Below, piece by piece: positions 19,661 through 29,480 of a DNA stretch of 64,000 nucleotides. Both the position numbers and the translations under genes were made by a program. The notes beneath the pieces were generated by a model. The model was given only the letters and a program-made list of their open reading frames with translations. It was not told where the DNA came from and ran no database searches. How positions within the stretch are numbered: position 1 is the stretch's first letter; each line of letters begins with the position of its first letter. The stretch is from Sulfitobacter sp. S223 (lineage in GTDB: Bacteria > Pseudomonadota > Alphaproteobacteria > Rhodobacterales > Rhodobacteraceae): the NCBI RefSeq assembly GCF_025143825.1, contig NZ_CP083560.1:1798001-1862000 (forward strand). The letters run 5' to 3'.

Positions 19661-22315
19661 ATGCAAACGCTCAACGAAATCCGCTCGACTTTTCTTAATT
19701 ATTTCGGAGAAAACGGTCACGCGATTGTACCATCCAGCCCGCTGGTTCCACGGAACGATCCCACATTGATGTTCACTGCTGCGGGGATGGTTCAGTTCAA
19801 GAACCTGTTCACGGGCGTTGAGACGCGAGACTACACCCGCGCGACGACAGCGCAGAAATGTGTGCGCGCCGGCGGTAAACACAATGACCTTGATAACGTC
19901 GGCTATACCGCGCGGCACCACACATTCTTTGAGATGTTGGGAAATTTCAGCTTTGGTGACTACTTCAAAGAGGACGCTATTCCGCTTGCGTGGGATCTGC
20001 TGACCAAGGTGTTCGGCATTGATGCGTCGCGTCTGCTGGTGACAGTTTATCATACCGATGATGAAGCTGTTGAAATCTGGAAAAAGCACGCGGGCCTTAG
20101 CGATGACCGGATTATCCGCATTGCGACCGATGACAATTTCTGGTCCGCTGGTCCCACGGGTCCTTGCGGTCCCTGTACCGAGATTTTCTATGACCATGGG
20201 GATCACATCTGGGGTGGCCCTCCTGGTTCCCCTGACGAAGACGGTGACCGGTTTGTTGAAATCTGGAACCTCGTATTCATGCAGTACGAGCAGTTCGAGG
20301 ATGGCACCCGCCGTGATCTGCCGAATAAATCCATCGATACCGGCATGGGGATTGAGCGGGTCGCCGCCCTGCTGCAAGGCACGAACGACAACTATGCAAC
20401 CGACTTGATGCGTAGCTTGATCGAGGCATCTGCCAACGCCTCCAGCACGGATCCTGACGGTCCGGGCAAAACGCATCACCGTGTGATTGCTGACCACCTG
20501 CGCTCCACCTCTTTTCTGATGGCCGATGGCGTAATGCCCAGCAACGATGGCCGTGGCTATGTGTTGCGTCGCATCATGCGCCGCGCCATGCGTCACGCCC
20601 ATCTGTTGGGTGTGCAAGACCCGCTGATGCACCGCCTGGTTCCGGCTTTGGTGACGCAGATGGGGCAGGCTTATCCAGAATTAGGGCAAGCGCAAAGCAT
20701 GATTGAGCAGACGCTGCTGCAAGAAGAAACGCGGTTCCGCCAGACGCTGGACCGCGGCCTGAAGCTGTTGGACGACGAGCTGGTGAAACTGCCGGAGGGG
20801 GCCAATCTGCCCGGTGCCGCGGCGTTCAAGCTGTATGACACATTCGGCTTTCCGCTTGACCTTACGCAGGATGCGCTGCGTGAAAAGGGCCGTGCAGTGG
20901 ATACAGAAGGTTTTGACACCGCCATGGCCGAACAGAAGGCCAAAGCCCGTGCAGCTTGGTCCGGTTCGGGTGAGGCGGCAGATGCCGCAATTTGGTTTGA
21001 CGTTGCTGATAAATCCGGCCTGACGGAGTTTCTCGGGTACGATACCGAAACTGCGGAAGGCAAGATCGCAGCGCTTGTGCAAGACGGCAAAGCGGTCGCT
21101 GAAGTTGGCGAAGGTAAGGACGTTCAGATCGCCCTTAACCAAACGCCCTTTTACGCCGAAAGCGGTGGCCAGCTGGGCGATACGGGCATCATCCGGACGG
21201 ATACAGGTACAGCGCGTGTGACCGATACGCGCAAGGCGGCGGGTGTCTTTATTCATTTTGCGAAAGTCGAAAAGGGTAGCATTTCCAATGCGCAATCCGC
21301 CGTTCTTGAGGTGAATCACGAACGTCGGACGGCGATCCGCGCCAATCACTCTGCAACGCACCTGCTGCATGAAGCCCTGCGTCACGCGCTTGGGGATCAT
21401 GTTGCACAGCGTGGCTCTCTTAATGCCCAGGACCGGCTGCGGTTCGACTTTAGCCACAATGAACCTGTCAGTGCCGAAGACATGTCGCGAGTTGAGGCCG
21501 AGGTGAACAGCTATATCCGCCAGAACTCTCCGGTCGAAACGCGGATTATGACGCCGGATGACGCACGCGGACTGGGTGCGCAGGCATTGTTCGGAGAGAA
21601 ATACGGCGATGAGGTCCGCGTGGTTTCCATGGGCCGTCAAAGCGGTTCGGGCAAAGGCACAGACGGCGGCACCTATTCGCTAGAGCTTTGCGGTGGCACG
21701 CATGTGGCCCGCACCGGTGATATTGGTGCTTTTGTGATGCTGGGCGATAGTGCCAGCAGCGCGGGTGTGCGCCGCATCGAGGCGCTTACTGGTGAGGCGG
21801 CAATCGCGCATCTGCGGGCGCAGGACGAATTATTGAGCCGCACTGCGCTAGAGCTCAAGAGCCCTGCGGCATCAGTTCCCGAACGTGTGCGCGCGCTGAT
21901 GGATGAGCGCCGGAGCCTTGCCAACGAAGTCGCACAACTGCGCCGCGAGCTTGCTATGTCCGGCGGAACAAGTGCGCCAGAAGCGCGCGAAATCAATGGT
22001 GTAGCGTTCCATGCTCAAGTGCTTAGCGGGATCACCGGTAAGGATTTGCCTGCCTTGGTAGACGAGCATAAGGCGCGCCTTGGGTCAGGTGCGGTATTGC
22101 TGATCGCCGATACCGGCGGCAAAGCTGCTGTTGCGGCGGGCGTGACTGCTGACTTGACCGCACAGCTTTCCGCTGTGGACATTCTGCGTGCTGCTGTGGC
22201 TGAACTGGGCGGTAAGGGTGGCGGTGGCCGTCCTGATATGGCGCAGGGCGGTGGTGCTTCTGCCGATAATGCCGAGGCTGCGATTGCAGCCGCTGAAACC
22301 ATTTTGAAAGGATAA
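19661..22315 (+). CDS. alaS: alanyl-tRNA synthetase
   Basis: An 884-residue class II synthetase. It carries the catalytic core with [19 protein letters not shown], the editing-domain zinc motifs HSATH (His563, His567) and CGGTH (Cys677, His681), and a C-terminal C-Ala domain rich in Gly near the end ([16 protein letters not shown]). The length and spacing match the E. coli enzyme. I chose the ATG of [11 protein letters not shown] because conservation begins there and AAAGGATGG lies upstream; earlier in-frame codons run through the recA terminator. Confidence 0.97.
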   Translation: MQTLNEIRSTFLNYFGENGHAIVPSSPLVPRNDPTLMFTAAGMVQFKNLFTGVETRDYTRATTAQKCVRAGGKHNDLDNVGYTARHHTFFEMLGNFSFGDYFKEDAIPLAWDLLTKVFGIDASRLLVTVYHTDDEAVEIWKKHAGLSDDRIIRIATDDNFWSAGPTGPCGPCTEIFYDHGDHIWGGPPGSPDEDGDRFVEIWNLVFMQYEQFEDGTRRDLPNKSIDTGMGIERVAALLQGTNDNYATDLMRSLIEASANASSTDPDGPGKTHHRVIADHLRSTSFLMADGVMPSNDGRGYVLRRIMRRAMRHAHLLGVQDPLMHRLVPALVTQMGQAYPELGQAQSMIEQTLLQEETRFRQTLDRGLKLLDDELVKLPEGANLPGAAAFKLYDTFGFPLDLTQDALREKGRAVDTEGFDTAMAEQKAKARAAWSGSGEAADAAIWFDVADKSGLTEFLGYDTETAEGKIAALVQDGKAVAEVGEGKDVQIALNQTPFYAESGGQLGDTGIIRTDTGTARVTDTRKAAGVFIHFAKVEKGSISNAQSAVLEVNHERRTAIRANHSATHLLHEALRHALGDHVAQRGSLNAQDRLRFDFSHNEPVSAEDMSRVEAEVNSYIRQNSPVETRIMTPDDARGLGAQALFGEKYGDEVRVVSMGRQSGSGKGTDGGTYSLELCGGTHVARTGDIGAFVMLGDSASSAGVRRIEALTGEAAIAHLRAQDELLSRTALELKSPAASVPERVRALMDERRSLANEVAQLRRELAMSGGTSAPEAREINGVAFHAQVLSGITGKDLPALVDEHKARLGSGAVLLIADTGGKAAVAAGVTADLTAQLSAVDILRAAVAELGGKGGGGRPDMAQGGGASADNAEAAIAAAETILKG

Positions 22316-22320
22316 GCCCC

Positions 22321-22608
22321 ATGGGAGCACTCTGGATCGCCCACGTCACTGTCACGGACGAGGAAGCCTATAAGAAATACGCAGCCGGTGCGACGGTTGC
22401 TATCGCAGAACATGGCGGTGAATTCATCGCCCGTGGTGGCCGTTTTGTTCAGCTTGAGGGCAAAGAGCGCCCCCGAAATGTGGTGGCCCGTTTCCCCGAT
22501 GTGGAAACGGCCGAGCGTTGCTATCACTCAGCGGCCTATCAGGCGGCACTGGAGCACGCAAAAGGCGCTTCGGAGCGTGAATTGATGATCATCGAAACCA
22601 GCGAATAG
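22321..22608 (+). CDS. DUF1330 domain-containing protein
   Basis: A 95-residue dimeric alpha-beta barrel type protein (MGALWIAHVTVTDEEAYKKY, then GGRFVQLEGKERPRNVVARF). DUF1330 proteins are small ferredoxin-fold proteins of unknown function. It begins six bases after the alaS stop and is followed by a strong terminator, so it is the last gene of an alaS transcript. Confidence 0.85.
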   Translation: MGALWIAHVTVTDEEAYKKYAAGATVAIAEHGGEFIARGGRFVQLEGKERPRNVVARFPDVETAERCYHSAAYQAALEHAKGASERELMIIETSE

Positions 22609-22657
22609 GCTGGCGGCACGGCGTCAGCTTTTCACTACGTTGATATGAACTAACGAT

Positions 22658-22692
22658 AAAAAAAGGCGCTCCAATCAGGAGCGCCTTTTTTC
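22658..22692. terminator. bidirectional rho-independent terminator
   Basis: AAAAAAAGGCGCTCC and GGAGCGCCTTTTTT form a perfect stem with an AATCA loop, with A and T runs on either side. It sits between the convergent DUF1330 and typA genes and can stop transcription from both. Confidence 0.92.
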
Positions 22693-22695
22693 CAT

Positions 22696-24513
22696 TTAGG
22701 CTGATTTGGCCATCCGCTTGCGTTCATGCGGATCCAGATAACGCTTGCGCAGGCGGATCGCGTTTGGCGTCACCTCCACCAGTTCGTCATCGTCGATATA
22801 GGCAATCGCTTCTTCGAGGCTCAGCGTGATTGGCGTGGTCAGGCGTACCGCTTCGTCTGTACCAGAGGCACGAACGTTGGTCAGCTGTTTGCCTTTCAGC
22901 GGGTTCACTTCCAGATCATTTTCACGGCTGTGCTCACCGATGATCATACCAGTATAAACGTCTGTTTGCGCACCGATGAAGAAACGGCCGCGATCTTCGA
23001 GCTTCCAGAGCGCGTAAGAAACAGCAACGCCGTTTTCCATTGAGATCAGAACACCTGCACGACGACCCGGGATCGGACCTTTGTGCGGTGCCCATGAATG
23101 GAACACACGGTTCAGAACACCTGTGCCGCGCGTGTCGGTTAGGAATTCGCCGTGGTAACCGATCAGACCGCGCGATGGCACGTGGGCCACGATGCGGGTT
23201 TTGCCAGCACCTGCTGGCTTCATCTCGACCAGTTCGCCTTTGCGCACGCCGGTCAGCTTTTCGATCACCGCGCCAGAGTATTCGTCATCCACGTCGATTG
23301 TAGCTTCTTCGATAGGCTCGTGGCGGACGCCGTCGATTTCCTGAAACAGAACCTGCGGACGCGAGATTGACAGCTCAAAACCTTCGCGGCGCATGTTTTC
23401 GATCAGAACGCCCATCTGGAGTTCACCGCGACCCGCAACTTCAAACGCTTCGCCACCAGGGGTGTCGGAGATTTTGATCGCTACGTTGGATTCGGCTTCT
23501 TTGTGCAGACGCTCGCGAATGACGCGTGACTGGACTTTCTTGCCGTCACGACCCGCCAACGGGCTGTCGTTAATGCCGAATGTCACAGTGATGGTTGGTG
23601 GATCGATCGGCTGTGCGGGGATGGCATCCACAACGGATTGCTCCGCCAGCGTGTCTGCCACTGTCGCTTTGGTCATGCCGGCGATGGAGACGATATCGCC
23701 TGCTTCTGCCACGTCGATCGCTGTCTGGTCCAAGCCGCGGTAAGCAAGAATTTTCGTGCAGCGGAAGTTTTCGATCAGTTTGCCGTCGCGCGACATTGCT
23801 TTGATTGTCTGACCGGCTTTCAACGTGCCGCTTTCGACGCGGCCTGTCAGCAGGCGGCCCAAGAAGGGGTCGCCGCCCAGTGTTGTTGCCAGCATTGTGA
23901 AAGGCTTGTCTGTGTCTTCGATCTGCTTGGGGGCAGGGACGTGCTCAAGGATCAGCTCGAACAGGGCGCTCAGGTCTTTGCGCGGGCCGTCCAGCTCCAT
24001 GTCGGCCCAGCCAGAGCGGCCGGAAGCGTACATTGTAGGGAAATCAAGCTGTTCGTCTGTGGCGTCAAGGTTGGCGAACAAGTCAAAGCATTCGTCCAGC
24101 GCGCGATCAGGTTCGCCATCGGGCTTATCGACTTTGTTGATAACCACGATGGGTTTTAGGCCCAGTTTCAACGCTTTGGATGTTACGAATTTGGTCTGTG
24201 GCATCGGGCCTTCGGCCGCGTCTACCAGCAGGACAACACCGTCAACCATCGACAGGATGCGTTCTACTTCGCCACCAAAGTCAGCGTGGCCGGGCGTGTC
24301 AACGATGTTGATCCGCGTGCCTTTCCATTCGACCGAGGTCGGTTTGGCGAAAATCGTGATGCCGCGTTCGCGCTCCAGATCGTTGCTGTCCATGGCGCGC
24401 TCAGTGGTCGCCTGGTTTTCACGGTAGGTGCCGGATTGTTTCAAAAGTTCGTCCACCAGCGTCGTCTTGCCGTGGTCAACGTGTGCGATGATTGCGATGT
24501 TGCGCAGGTCCAT
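22696..24513 (-). CDS. typA: translational GTPase TypA/BipA
   Basis: A 605-residue ribosome-associated GTPase of the EF-G-like superfamily, involved in ribosome assembly and stress growth. G1 is [21 protein letters not shown]2 and G3 include [11 protein letters not shown] and [12 protein letters not shown], and G4 is [11 protein letters not shown]. The domain V-like region and the TypA-specific C-terminal domain are complete; the basic end ([20 protein letters not shown]) is typical. It is monocistronic, ending at the shared terminator. Confidence 0.97.
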   Translation of the reverse strand: MDLRNIAIIAHVDHGKTTLVDELLKQSGTYRENQATTERAMDSNDLERERGITIFAKPTSVEWKGTRINIVDTPGHADFGGEVERILSMVDGVVLLVDAAEGPMPQTKFVTSKALKLGLKPIVVINKVDKPDGEPDRALDECFDLFANLDATDEQLDFPTMYASGRSGWADMELDGPRKDLSALFELILEHVPAPKQIEDTDKPFTMLATTLGGDPFLGRLLTGRVESGTLKAGQTIKAMSRDGKLIENFRCTKILAYRGLDQTAIDVAEAGDIVSIAGMTKATVADTLAEQSVVDAIPAQPIDPPTITVTFGINDSPLAGRDGKKVQSRVIRERLHKEAESNVAIKISDTPGGEAFEVAGRGELQMGVLIENMRREGFELSISRPQVLFQEIDGVRHEPIEEATIDVDDEYSGAVIEKLTGVRKGELVEMKPAGAGKTRIVAHVPSRGLIGYHGEFLTDTRGTGVLNRVFHSWAPHKGPIPGRRAGVLISMENGVAVSYALWKLEDRGRFFIGAQTDVYTGMIIGEHSRENDLEVNPLKGKQLTNVRASGTDEAVRLTTPITLSLEEAIAYIDDDELVEVTPNAIRLRKRYLDPHERKRMAKSA

Positions 24514-24616
24514 TTGGATTACCTTGTCTCAGGGGGTTGAGCGGCCTCTACCGTGCATCCGCAGCAAAGGCCAGCAAAAAACCCCTTGGACCTTAACGGT
24601 GCGGGTTTCCGCTGCG

Positions 24617-24949
24617 TTAGTGTGGTGATGCTGCCGAAAACAGGTGGATGACGGCAATGCCGCCAATGATCATGACCATGCCCAGAACAGCGGGCAGATC
24701 AAGCTTTTGACCAAAAACCATCCAGCCTATCGTTGCGATCAGAACGATGCCAAGACCGCTCCACAATGCGTAGACAACGCCAACGGGCATCGTGCGCAAA
24801 GTGATCGACAGCAGATAAAACGAAACAGCATAGGCCAGAACCACCAATACCGAAGGGCCGACCCGCGTGAACTGTTGGCTGGCCTGAAGGGCCGTTGTGC
24901 CGATGGTTTCTGCCATAACGGCCAAAGCAAGGATAAGGTAAACGGGCAT
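24617..24949 (-). CDS. emrE: small multidrug resistance (SMR) efflux protein, EmrE-like
   Basis: A 110-residue inner-membrane protein with four helices, the same length as EmrE. The essential Glu is present in LAVMAETIGTTALQ (residue 14), as are the helix-3 and -4 signatures VYALWSGLGIVLIATIGW and FGQKLDLPAVLGM. It should exchange protons for cationic drugs, although SMR members also export guanidinium or osmolytes. It lies 12 bases downstream of the Lrp-type regulator and is very likely controlled by it. Confidence 0.85.
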   Translation of the reverse strand: MPVYLILALAVMAETIGTTALQASQQFTRVGPSVLVVLAYAVSFYLLSITLRTMPVGVVYALWSGLGIVLIATIGWMVFGQKLDLPAVLGMVMIIGGIAVIHLFSAASPH

Positions 24950-24961
24950 GAGCGGTGGCTT

Positions 24962-25420
24962 TCATAGTGGAAGTTGTGCGGTTTCCTTGATCTCTTCCAT
25001 AACAAAGCTGGCAGAGACATCGGAAAGTGGCACGCGGGCAATCAATCGCTGATACAGTTGGTCGTAGCCAGCCATATCGGCAACCCGAGCCCTTATGAGG
25101 TAATCCAGATCGCCGCTCATCCTGTAGACGCCCTGAATTTCGGGCATGGCTTTCGTTGCCGAGGAAAATTTCTTGAGCCAGTCGGGCGCATGTGCGTTGG
25201 TTCGAATTTGCATGAAAACCGTGAGGCCCAACCCGAGTTTGCGCGCGTTGAGCGTGGCGATGCGACCGGTGATGACGCCTGCGTCCTCCAGTGCGCGAAT
25301 GCGCCGCCAGCAGGCGTTGCGCGACAGGCCCACATCTGCGCCCAGCGCCTCAAGGGATTGTGCCGCGTCACGCTGCAAAGCGTTCAGAATCTTTCGGTCT
25401 ATTGTATCAATGTCATTCAT
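24962..25420 (-). CDS. Lrp/AsnC-family transcriptional regulator
   Basis: A 152-residue regulator with an N-terminal winged helix (IDRKILNALQRDAAQSLEAL, VGLSRNACWRRIRALEDAGV) and the C-terminal RAM domain (IQGVYRMSGDLDYLIRARVA). It probably binds an amino acid or small metabolite and acts as an octamer. It begins directly downstream of a perfect palindrome and is followed at once by the SMR gene, suggesting an autoregulated regulator-efflux operon. Confidence 0.9.
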   Translation of the reverse strand: MNDIDTIDRKILNALQRDAAQSLEALGADVGLSRNACWRRIRALEDAGVITGRIATLNARKLGLGLTVFMQIRTNAHAPDWLKKFSSATKAMPEIQGVYRMSGDLDYLIRARVADMAGYDQLYQRLIARVPLSDVSASFVMEEIKETAQLPL

Positions 25421-25429
25421 ATTCCTACT

Positions 25430-25452
25430 ATCTTGGGATATTATCCCAAGAT
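25430..25452. promoter_or_regulatory. palindromic operator in the lrp / DUF6356 divergent promoter
   Basis: Two perfect 11-base arms, ATCTTGGGATA and TATCCCAAGAT, flank a single T. The inner octamer TTGGGATA occurs again at 25473-25480, exactly 40 bases downstream, i.e. about four helical turns and on the same face of DNA. This is the kind of phased array Lrp-type octamers wrap. It lies ten bases from the regulator's start codon. Confidence 0.65.
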
Positions 25453-25535
25453 CAATGGGTGTTCTGCGAAGATTGGGATAAATGTGCAGCTAGTGTGGGG
25501 TAGGGTGTCCGAACCCTCAAACATCAGGAGCCGCC

Positions 25536-25742
25536 ATGATCACCCGTATTTTTCTGGAACACCCCGCAAAGGTTGATGAGACTTTTCTTGAGCATATGGC
25601 CTTTGCAGGCAAATTTGCAGGAAAGCTGTTTCTCGCTGCTGGTGCTGCGCTGGTTCATGCGGTGATCCCCTGCCTGTTCGAAAAGACTGCCAGCACCATT
25701 ATTGCTGACCTCTACGCCAAAACCCACAATCGGGGCGCGTGA
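25536..25742 (+). CDS. DUF6356 family small membrane-associated protein
   Basis: A 68-residue protein starting MITRIFLEHPAKVDETFLEH with one hydrophobic segment (LFLAAGAALVHAVIPCLF) and a helical tail. The pattern FLEHP...E+H...HA+IP is that of DUF6356 proteins in alphaproteobacteria, whose function is unknown. Its stop is immediately followed by the start of the glutamine amidotransferase gene, so the two are coupled. Its promoter shares the region carrying the Lrp-type palindrome. Confidence 0.75.
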   Translation: MITRIFLEHPAKVDETFLEHMAFAGKFAGKLFLAAGAALVHAVIPCLFEKTASTIIADLYAKTHNRGA

Positions 25743-26549
25743 ATGTGTCGTTGGGCTGCGTGGCTCGGAGAGCCGCTGTTTATTTCTGAAATTCTTAGTG
25801 CTCCTGCCCATTCGCTGATCCACCAGTCGCGCGAAGCATCAAAGTGCAAGACAGCGATCAATGCCGACGGTTTCGGGCTTGCGTGGTATGGTGAGCGGCC
25901 CGAACCGGGGCTATATCGTGATGTTTATCCCGCGTGGTCTGATCCAAACCTGCGAAGCATCGCGCAACAGGTCAAATCGCGCTTGTTTATGGCGCATGTG
26001 CGCGCGTCTACTGGCACCGCGACCAGTCGTAACAATTGCCACCCCTTCGTGCAGGGTGGGTGGTCTTTCATGCACAATGGTCAGATCGGCGGGTTTGATC
26101 AATTCCGCAGACATGCAGAGCAGTTGATACCCGATGACCTTTATCCTCACCGAAAAGGGGCCACCGACAGCGAAGTTTTGTTCCTGATCGCCAGCGCATT
26201 GGGGCTGGATGCGGCGCCACAAGCTGCGATGGAACAAGCGGTCGCGCTGCTTGAACAGATGTCGACAGAGCGTGGGATCGGCCCGCATGTGCGGTGTACG
26301 GCAGCCTTCACTGACGGGCGCGCGCTGTATGCCGTGCGCTACGCCTCTGATGTGTTTGCGCCATCCCTGTTTTATCAGTGGTCCGAGGTCTGGCAGGGCT
26401 GGGCTGTCGTGTCAGAACCTTACGATGCTGCGGCGGAGAACTGGATTGAGGTGCCCAAAGGCAGTTTCTGCCGGTTTGAGGGCCGTGATTGCGTCATTTC
26501 CACCTTTGCGCCCACACACCGCGCCGAAGATTTGCTCAAGTCAGCATAA
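25743..26549 (+). CDS. class II glutamine amidotransferase (YafJ/EgtC type)
   Basis: A 268-residue N-terminal-nucleophile amidotransferase. Cys2 follows the initiator Met (MCRWAAWLGEPLFI), as required for catalysis after Met removal. The glutamine-site motifs appear as FMAHVRASTG and NCHPFVQGGWSFMHNGQI. Stand-alone members of this family act as gamma-glutamyl hydrolases or amidases; EgtC in ergothioneine synthesis is one example, but no egt genes are seen here. It starts one base after the DUF6356 stop. Confidence 0.85.
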   Translation: MCRWAAWLGEPLFISEILSAPAHSLIHQSREASKCKTAINADGFGLAWYGERPEPGLYRDVYPAWSDPNLRSIAQQVKSRLFMAHVRASTGTATSRNNCHPFVQGGWSFMHNGQIGGFDQFRRHAEQLIPDDLYPHRKGATDSEVLFLIASALGLDAAPQAAMEQAVALLEQMSTERGIGPHVRCTAAFTDGRALYAVRYASDVFAPSLFYQWSEVWQGWAVVSEPYDAAAENWIEVPKGSFCRFEGRDCVISTFAPTHRAEDLLKSA

Positions 26550-26557
26550 GCGGCCTG

Positions 26558-27169
26558 TCAGGTTGCGATATACCTGTCACGACGGTGGTTGATCGTGATG
26601 ATCAGGTTCAGCACCAATGCCCCGATCAGCGAATACCCAACGATTGATAGCGGCAGGATAAACAGCGCCACACCGAAGATCACTGCATCGAACATCAGCT
26701 GCACCCAGCCCGCGCGAAAACCGGTTGTGTCCTGCACAATCAGGGCAATAACGCCCAGCCCGCCAAGCGAGCCGTTGTGCCGGAACATCGCCAGCAGTCC
26801 AAGACCAACAAGTCCGCCAAAGGCAACAGCGGCAAAACCGGCGCTGAGTTCTGTAATTTTGATGAAGTCCGGCAACATCTCCGTCACCACGGACAGCATG
26901 GTTACGCTGATGAGTGATTTTACCGTGAAAGCAGCGCCCAGTCTGCGCCATGCGATGAGGTAGAATGGAAGGTTGACCGCAAAGAATGTGATTCCGAAGC
27001 TATAGCCGGTCATATAGGACAGGATCACGGCGACCCCGGCAGTCTGACCCGTGAAAAGGCCGGCCTGCGTGAGCAGATGTAAGCCAAAGCCACATAAAAA
27101 TACGCCAAGCGAAAGTCCTTGGACGTCATCAAGCAGGGTGTGATCGGGCTTTGGATCAGGCATGTGCAT
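26558..27169 (-). CDS. YitT family membrane protein
   Basis: About 203 residues with five or six membrane helices, including the YitT signature region GLFTGQTAGVAVILSYMTG followed by FAVNLPFYLIAWRRLG. YitT proteins are bacterial inner-membrane proteins of poorly known function, possibly transporters. This one lacks the usual C-terminal soluble DUF2179 domain. Starts at 27169 and 27163 (MHMPDPK) are both possible; a farther in-frame ATG at 27220 would place a perfect hairpin inside the coding sequence, so I prefer the shorter forms. Confidence 0.78.
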   Translation of the reverse strand: MHMPDPKPDHTLLDDVQGLSLGVFLCGFGLHLLTQAGLFTGQTAGVAVILSYMTGYSFGITFFAVNLPFYLIAWRRLGAAFTVKSLISVTMLSVVTEMLPDFIKITELSAGFAAVAFGGLVGLGLLAMFRHNGSLGGLGVIALIVQDTTGFRAGWVQLMFDAVIFGVALFILPLSIVGYSLIGALVLNLIITINHRRDRYIAT

Positions 27170-27206
27170 GGTTCGGCACTTAGGGCAGAAATGCTGACCT
27201 TCCAAT

Positions 27207-27238
27207 GCTTGCTGACGCATTTCCTTGCGTCAGCAAGC
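27207..27238. repeat. perfect 13-bp inverted repeat upstream of the YitT gene
   Basis: GCTTGCTGACGCA and TGCGTCAGCAAGC are perfect complements separated by TTTCCT. There is no T tract, so it is not a classical terminator. In the YitT transcript it would form a strong leader hairpin some 40 bases before the start; it could also be an operator. Confidence 0.6.
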
Positions 27239-27305
27239 GCTGTGGCTGAAAGATTTTGCCGGTGCCGCACCGTTGCCCAAAAAAGCAGCGACGATGCACG
27301 CGAAA

Positions 27306-27327
27306 GGGCCGCATCGGAATGCGGCCC
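27306..27327 (-). terminator. terminator downstream of icd
   Basis: On the minus strand GGGCCGCAT-TCCG-ATGCGGCCC forms a nine-pair stem with a tetraloop followed by TTTCG. It sits about 25 bases beyond the icd stop codon. The T run is short, so termination may be partial. Confidence 0.6.
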
Positions 27328-27350
27328 CTCAGGTAGCAATATGTCGGCGT

Positions 27351-28565
27351 TTAGCCCTTGAGGGCCTTGTTCAGGTTCTCATCGACCTTTTCAAGAAAGC
27401 CCATCGTGGTCAGCCAACCTTGATCCGGCCCCACCAGCAGGGCAAGATCCTTGGTCATGTCGCCGGATTCAACCGTATCAACGACGACCTTTTCCAAAGT
27501 CTCGGCAAAGTTGATCAGAACCTTGTTGTCATCCAGTTTACCGCGGTGCTTCAGCGCCCCAGTCCAAGCGTAGATAGAGGCGATGGAATTGGTCGACGTC
27601 TCTTCGCCTTTCTGATGCTGGCGGTAGTGGCGCGTCACAGTGCCGTGCGCAGCCTCTGCCTCAACAGTCTTCCCGTCGGGGGTCATCAGAACCGACGTCA
27701 TCAGACCAAGAGAGCCAAAGCCCTGTGCCACAGTGTCGGACTGGACATCGCCATCGTAGTTCTTACAGGCCCAGACATAGCCGCCGTTCCATTTCATCGC
27801 ACATGCAACCATGTCGTCGATCAGCCGGTGTTCGTATGTAATGCCCGCTTCTTTGAATTTCTCGGCAAATTCAGTCTCGTAGATGTGCTGGAATAGTTCA
27901 AGAAACCGACCGTCATACTGCTTGAGGATCGTGTTCTTGGTGGACAGGTACACAGGCCAGCCTTTGACAAGGCCGTAGTTCATCGAGGCGCGGGCAAAAT
28001 CGATGATGGATTTGTCGAGATTGTACATTGCCATCACCACACCGGAGTCGGGCGCGTCAAAGACCTCGTGTTCGATTTCTGTGCCGTCTTCGCCAACGAA
28101 TTTGATGCTCAGCTTACCAGCGCCGGGGAATTTAAAGTCCGTCGCGCGGTACTGGTCGCCAAAGGCGTGACGGCCGACGACGATAGGCTTGGTCCAGCCG
28201 GGCACAAGGCGCGGCACGTTTTTGCAGATGATCGGTTCGCGAAAAATAACGCCGCCCAGAATGTTGCGGATGGTGCCATTGGGCGAACGCCACATTTTCT
28301 TGAGGCCGAATTCCTCAACGCGTGCTTCATCGGGGGTGATCGTCGCACATTTAACACCGACACCATATTTCTTGATCGCCTCAGCGGAATCGATGGTGAT
28401 CTGGTCGTCAGTTTCGTCGCGGGCCTGAATGCCCAAATCGTAGTATTTCAGATCAATATCCAGGTAGGGCAGGATCAGCTTTTTCTTGATGAAATCCCAG
28501 ATGATGCGGGTCATTTCATCACCGTCAAGCTCAACAACGGGGTTCTCTACCTTGATCTTGGTCAT
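27351..28565 (-). CDS. icd: isocitrate dehydrogenase (NADP+)
   Basis: A 404-residue enzyme of the homodimeric, eukaryotic-like IDH class common in alphaproteobacteria. It starts [20 protein letters not shown] and contains the substrate loop [18 protein letters not shown] and the metal/NADP region [15 protein letters not shown]. It makes 2-oxoglutarate and NADPH in the TCA cycle. It is transcribed alone and ends at a hairpin. Confidence 0.97.
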   Translation of the reverse strand: MTKIKVENPVVELDGDEMTRIIWDFIKKKLILPYLDIDLKYYDLGIQARDETDDQITIDSAEAIKKYGVGVKCATITPDEARVEEFGLKKMWRSPNGTIRNILGGVIFREPIICKNVPRLVPGWTKPIVVGRHAFGDQYRATDFKFPGAGKLSIKFVGEDGTEIEHEVFDAPDSGVVMAMYNLDKSIIDFARASMNYGLVKGWPVYLSTKNTILKQYDGRFLELFQHIYETEFAEKFKEAGITYEHRLIDDMVACAMKWNGGYVWACKNYDGDVQSDTVAQGFGSLGLMTSVLMTPDGKTVEAEAAHGTVTRHYRQHQKGEETSTNSIASIYAWTGALKHRGKLDDNKVLINFAETLEKVVVDTVESGDMTKDLALLVGPDQGWLTTMGFLEKVDENLNKALKG

Positions 28566-28659
28566 GTGCGGTCCTTTGGATAGGGTGCTTATTTCTAGGC
28601 GGCTTAGCGTAATTTCGATGATAGGGGAAGTCGGTGTACGATGGTATACCGTTTAGATT

Positions 28660-29247
28660 TCATTGCTTGCGAAGATCTGCGAAATAACGCGCAATCTTTT
28701 GGCGTGCAAAGACCCACAGACCCGGTGCGCCAATCGCAATTTTTGCACCGACGCGGTTCGCCACTGTTTGCTCGTCGACTTTATATTCGACCCAACTGCC
28801 ACCGCCTGACATCAAGTTCTGCATTGGTGGCTGGAACCGATCAAGCGATTTTGCAAATTTTGCCGAAGGGGTTTGTGCGGCTTCGAACTCTTCCCAGATG
28901 GCGCGCAGGCTGTCGCGCAGATCGTCGGGCAAGAGGCCGAATATCCGGTCCGCCGCTGCCTGTTCCTTTGCAGCCATGTCGGCCGCGTCATAGGTGCCGA
29001 ATATGGGATTGTCGCCTGCATCAATTTCGACCAGATCGTGCAGGATAAGCATTTTGATGACGCGGGTGATGTCAACGTCCGGGTCGGCCTGATCAGACAA
29101 GACAAGCGCGTAAAGCGTCAGGTGCCACGAATGCTCGGCAGAGTTCTCATAGCGGGACGCATCGCACAATGTGGTGCCCCGAATGATCTGCTTGAGCTTG
29201 TCTGCCTCATTGAGAAAGGCAATTTGTTGCTCAAGCCGGTCAGTCAT
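28660..29247 (-). CDS. HD-domain phosphohydrolase (HDDC2/YfbR-like)
   Basis: A 195-residue metal-dependent phosphohydrolase. The metal ligands are seen in ENSAEHSWHLTLYAL and MLILHDLVEIDAGD; later acidic residues follow in the helical bundle. Close relatives hydrolyse deoxynucleoside 5'-monophosphates, so a nucleotide-pool role is plausible. Its start overlaps the stop of the 78-residue upstream gene, placing it in a three-gene operon with the alpha/beta hydrolase. Confidence 0.82.
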   Translation of the reverse strand: MTDRLEQQIAFLNEADKLKQIIRGTTLCDASRYENSAEHSWHLTLYALVLSDQADPDVDITRVIKMLILHDLVEIDAGDNPIFGTYDAADMAAKEQAAADRIFGLLPDDLRDSLRAIWEEFEAAQTPSAKFAKSLDRFQPPMQNLMSGGGSWVEYKVDEQTVANRVGAKIAIGAPGLWVFARQKIARYFADLRKQ

Positions 29248-29480
29248 TCGGAGGCGGTCGCGCGGTAGTTTTTAAGTTTGGCCGCCAGGAATGCGCGGCC
29301 CTTTTGTTCGGCCATCCGTGTGCGGATCGCGGTCAGAAACGCTTCTTCAAGTGTTTGGGAAGAGGCGCCCAGCACATCGCCGACTTCCATGAACAAGCGG
29401 TCCTCGCCGGTCTCTTTCTGAACGGCGAGGCATTCTTCGGCCAGGGCGTTGGCCATTTTGATGACTGCATCATCTGCCAT
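29244..29480 (-). CDS. conserved hypothetical 78-residue protein
   Basis: A short, charged, largely helical protein (MADDAVIKMANALAEECLAV, then RLFMEVGDVLGASSQTLEEA). No membrane segment or known motif is visible. It overlaps both neighbours by one to four bases, which supports translation. I do not recognise the family. Its genomic place between an alpha/beta hydrolase and an HD phosphohydrolase does not reveal its role. Confidence 0.65.
   Translation of the reverse strand: MADDAVIKMANALAEECLAVQKETGEDRLFMEVGDVLGASSQTLEEAFLTAIRTRMAEQKGRAFLAAKLKNYRATASE

Noticed and set aside
24569-24612. Possible minus-strand terminator after the SMR gene (AAACCC ... GGGTTTTTT)
   Set aside because: The six-base stem encloses a loop of about 17 bases; too weak to support alone.
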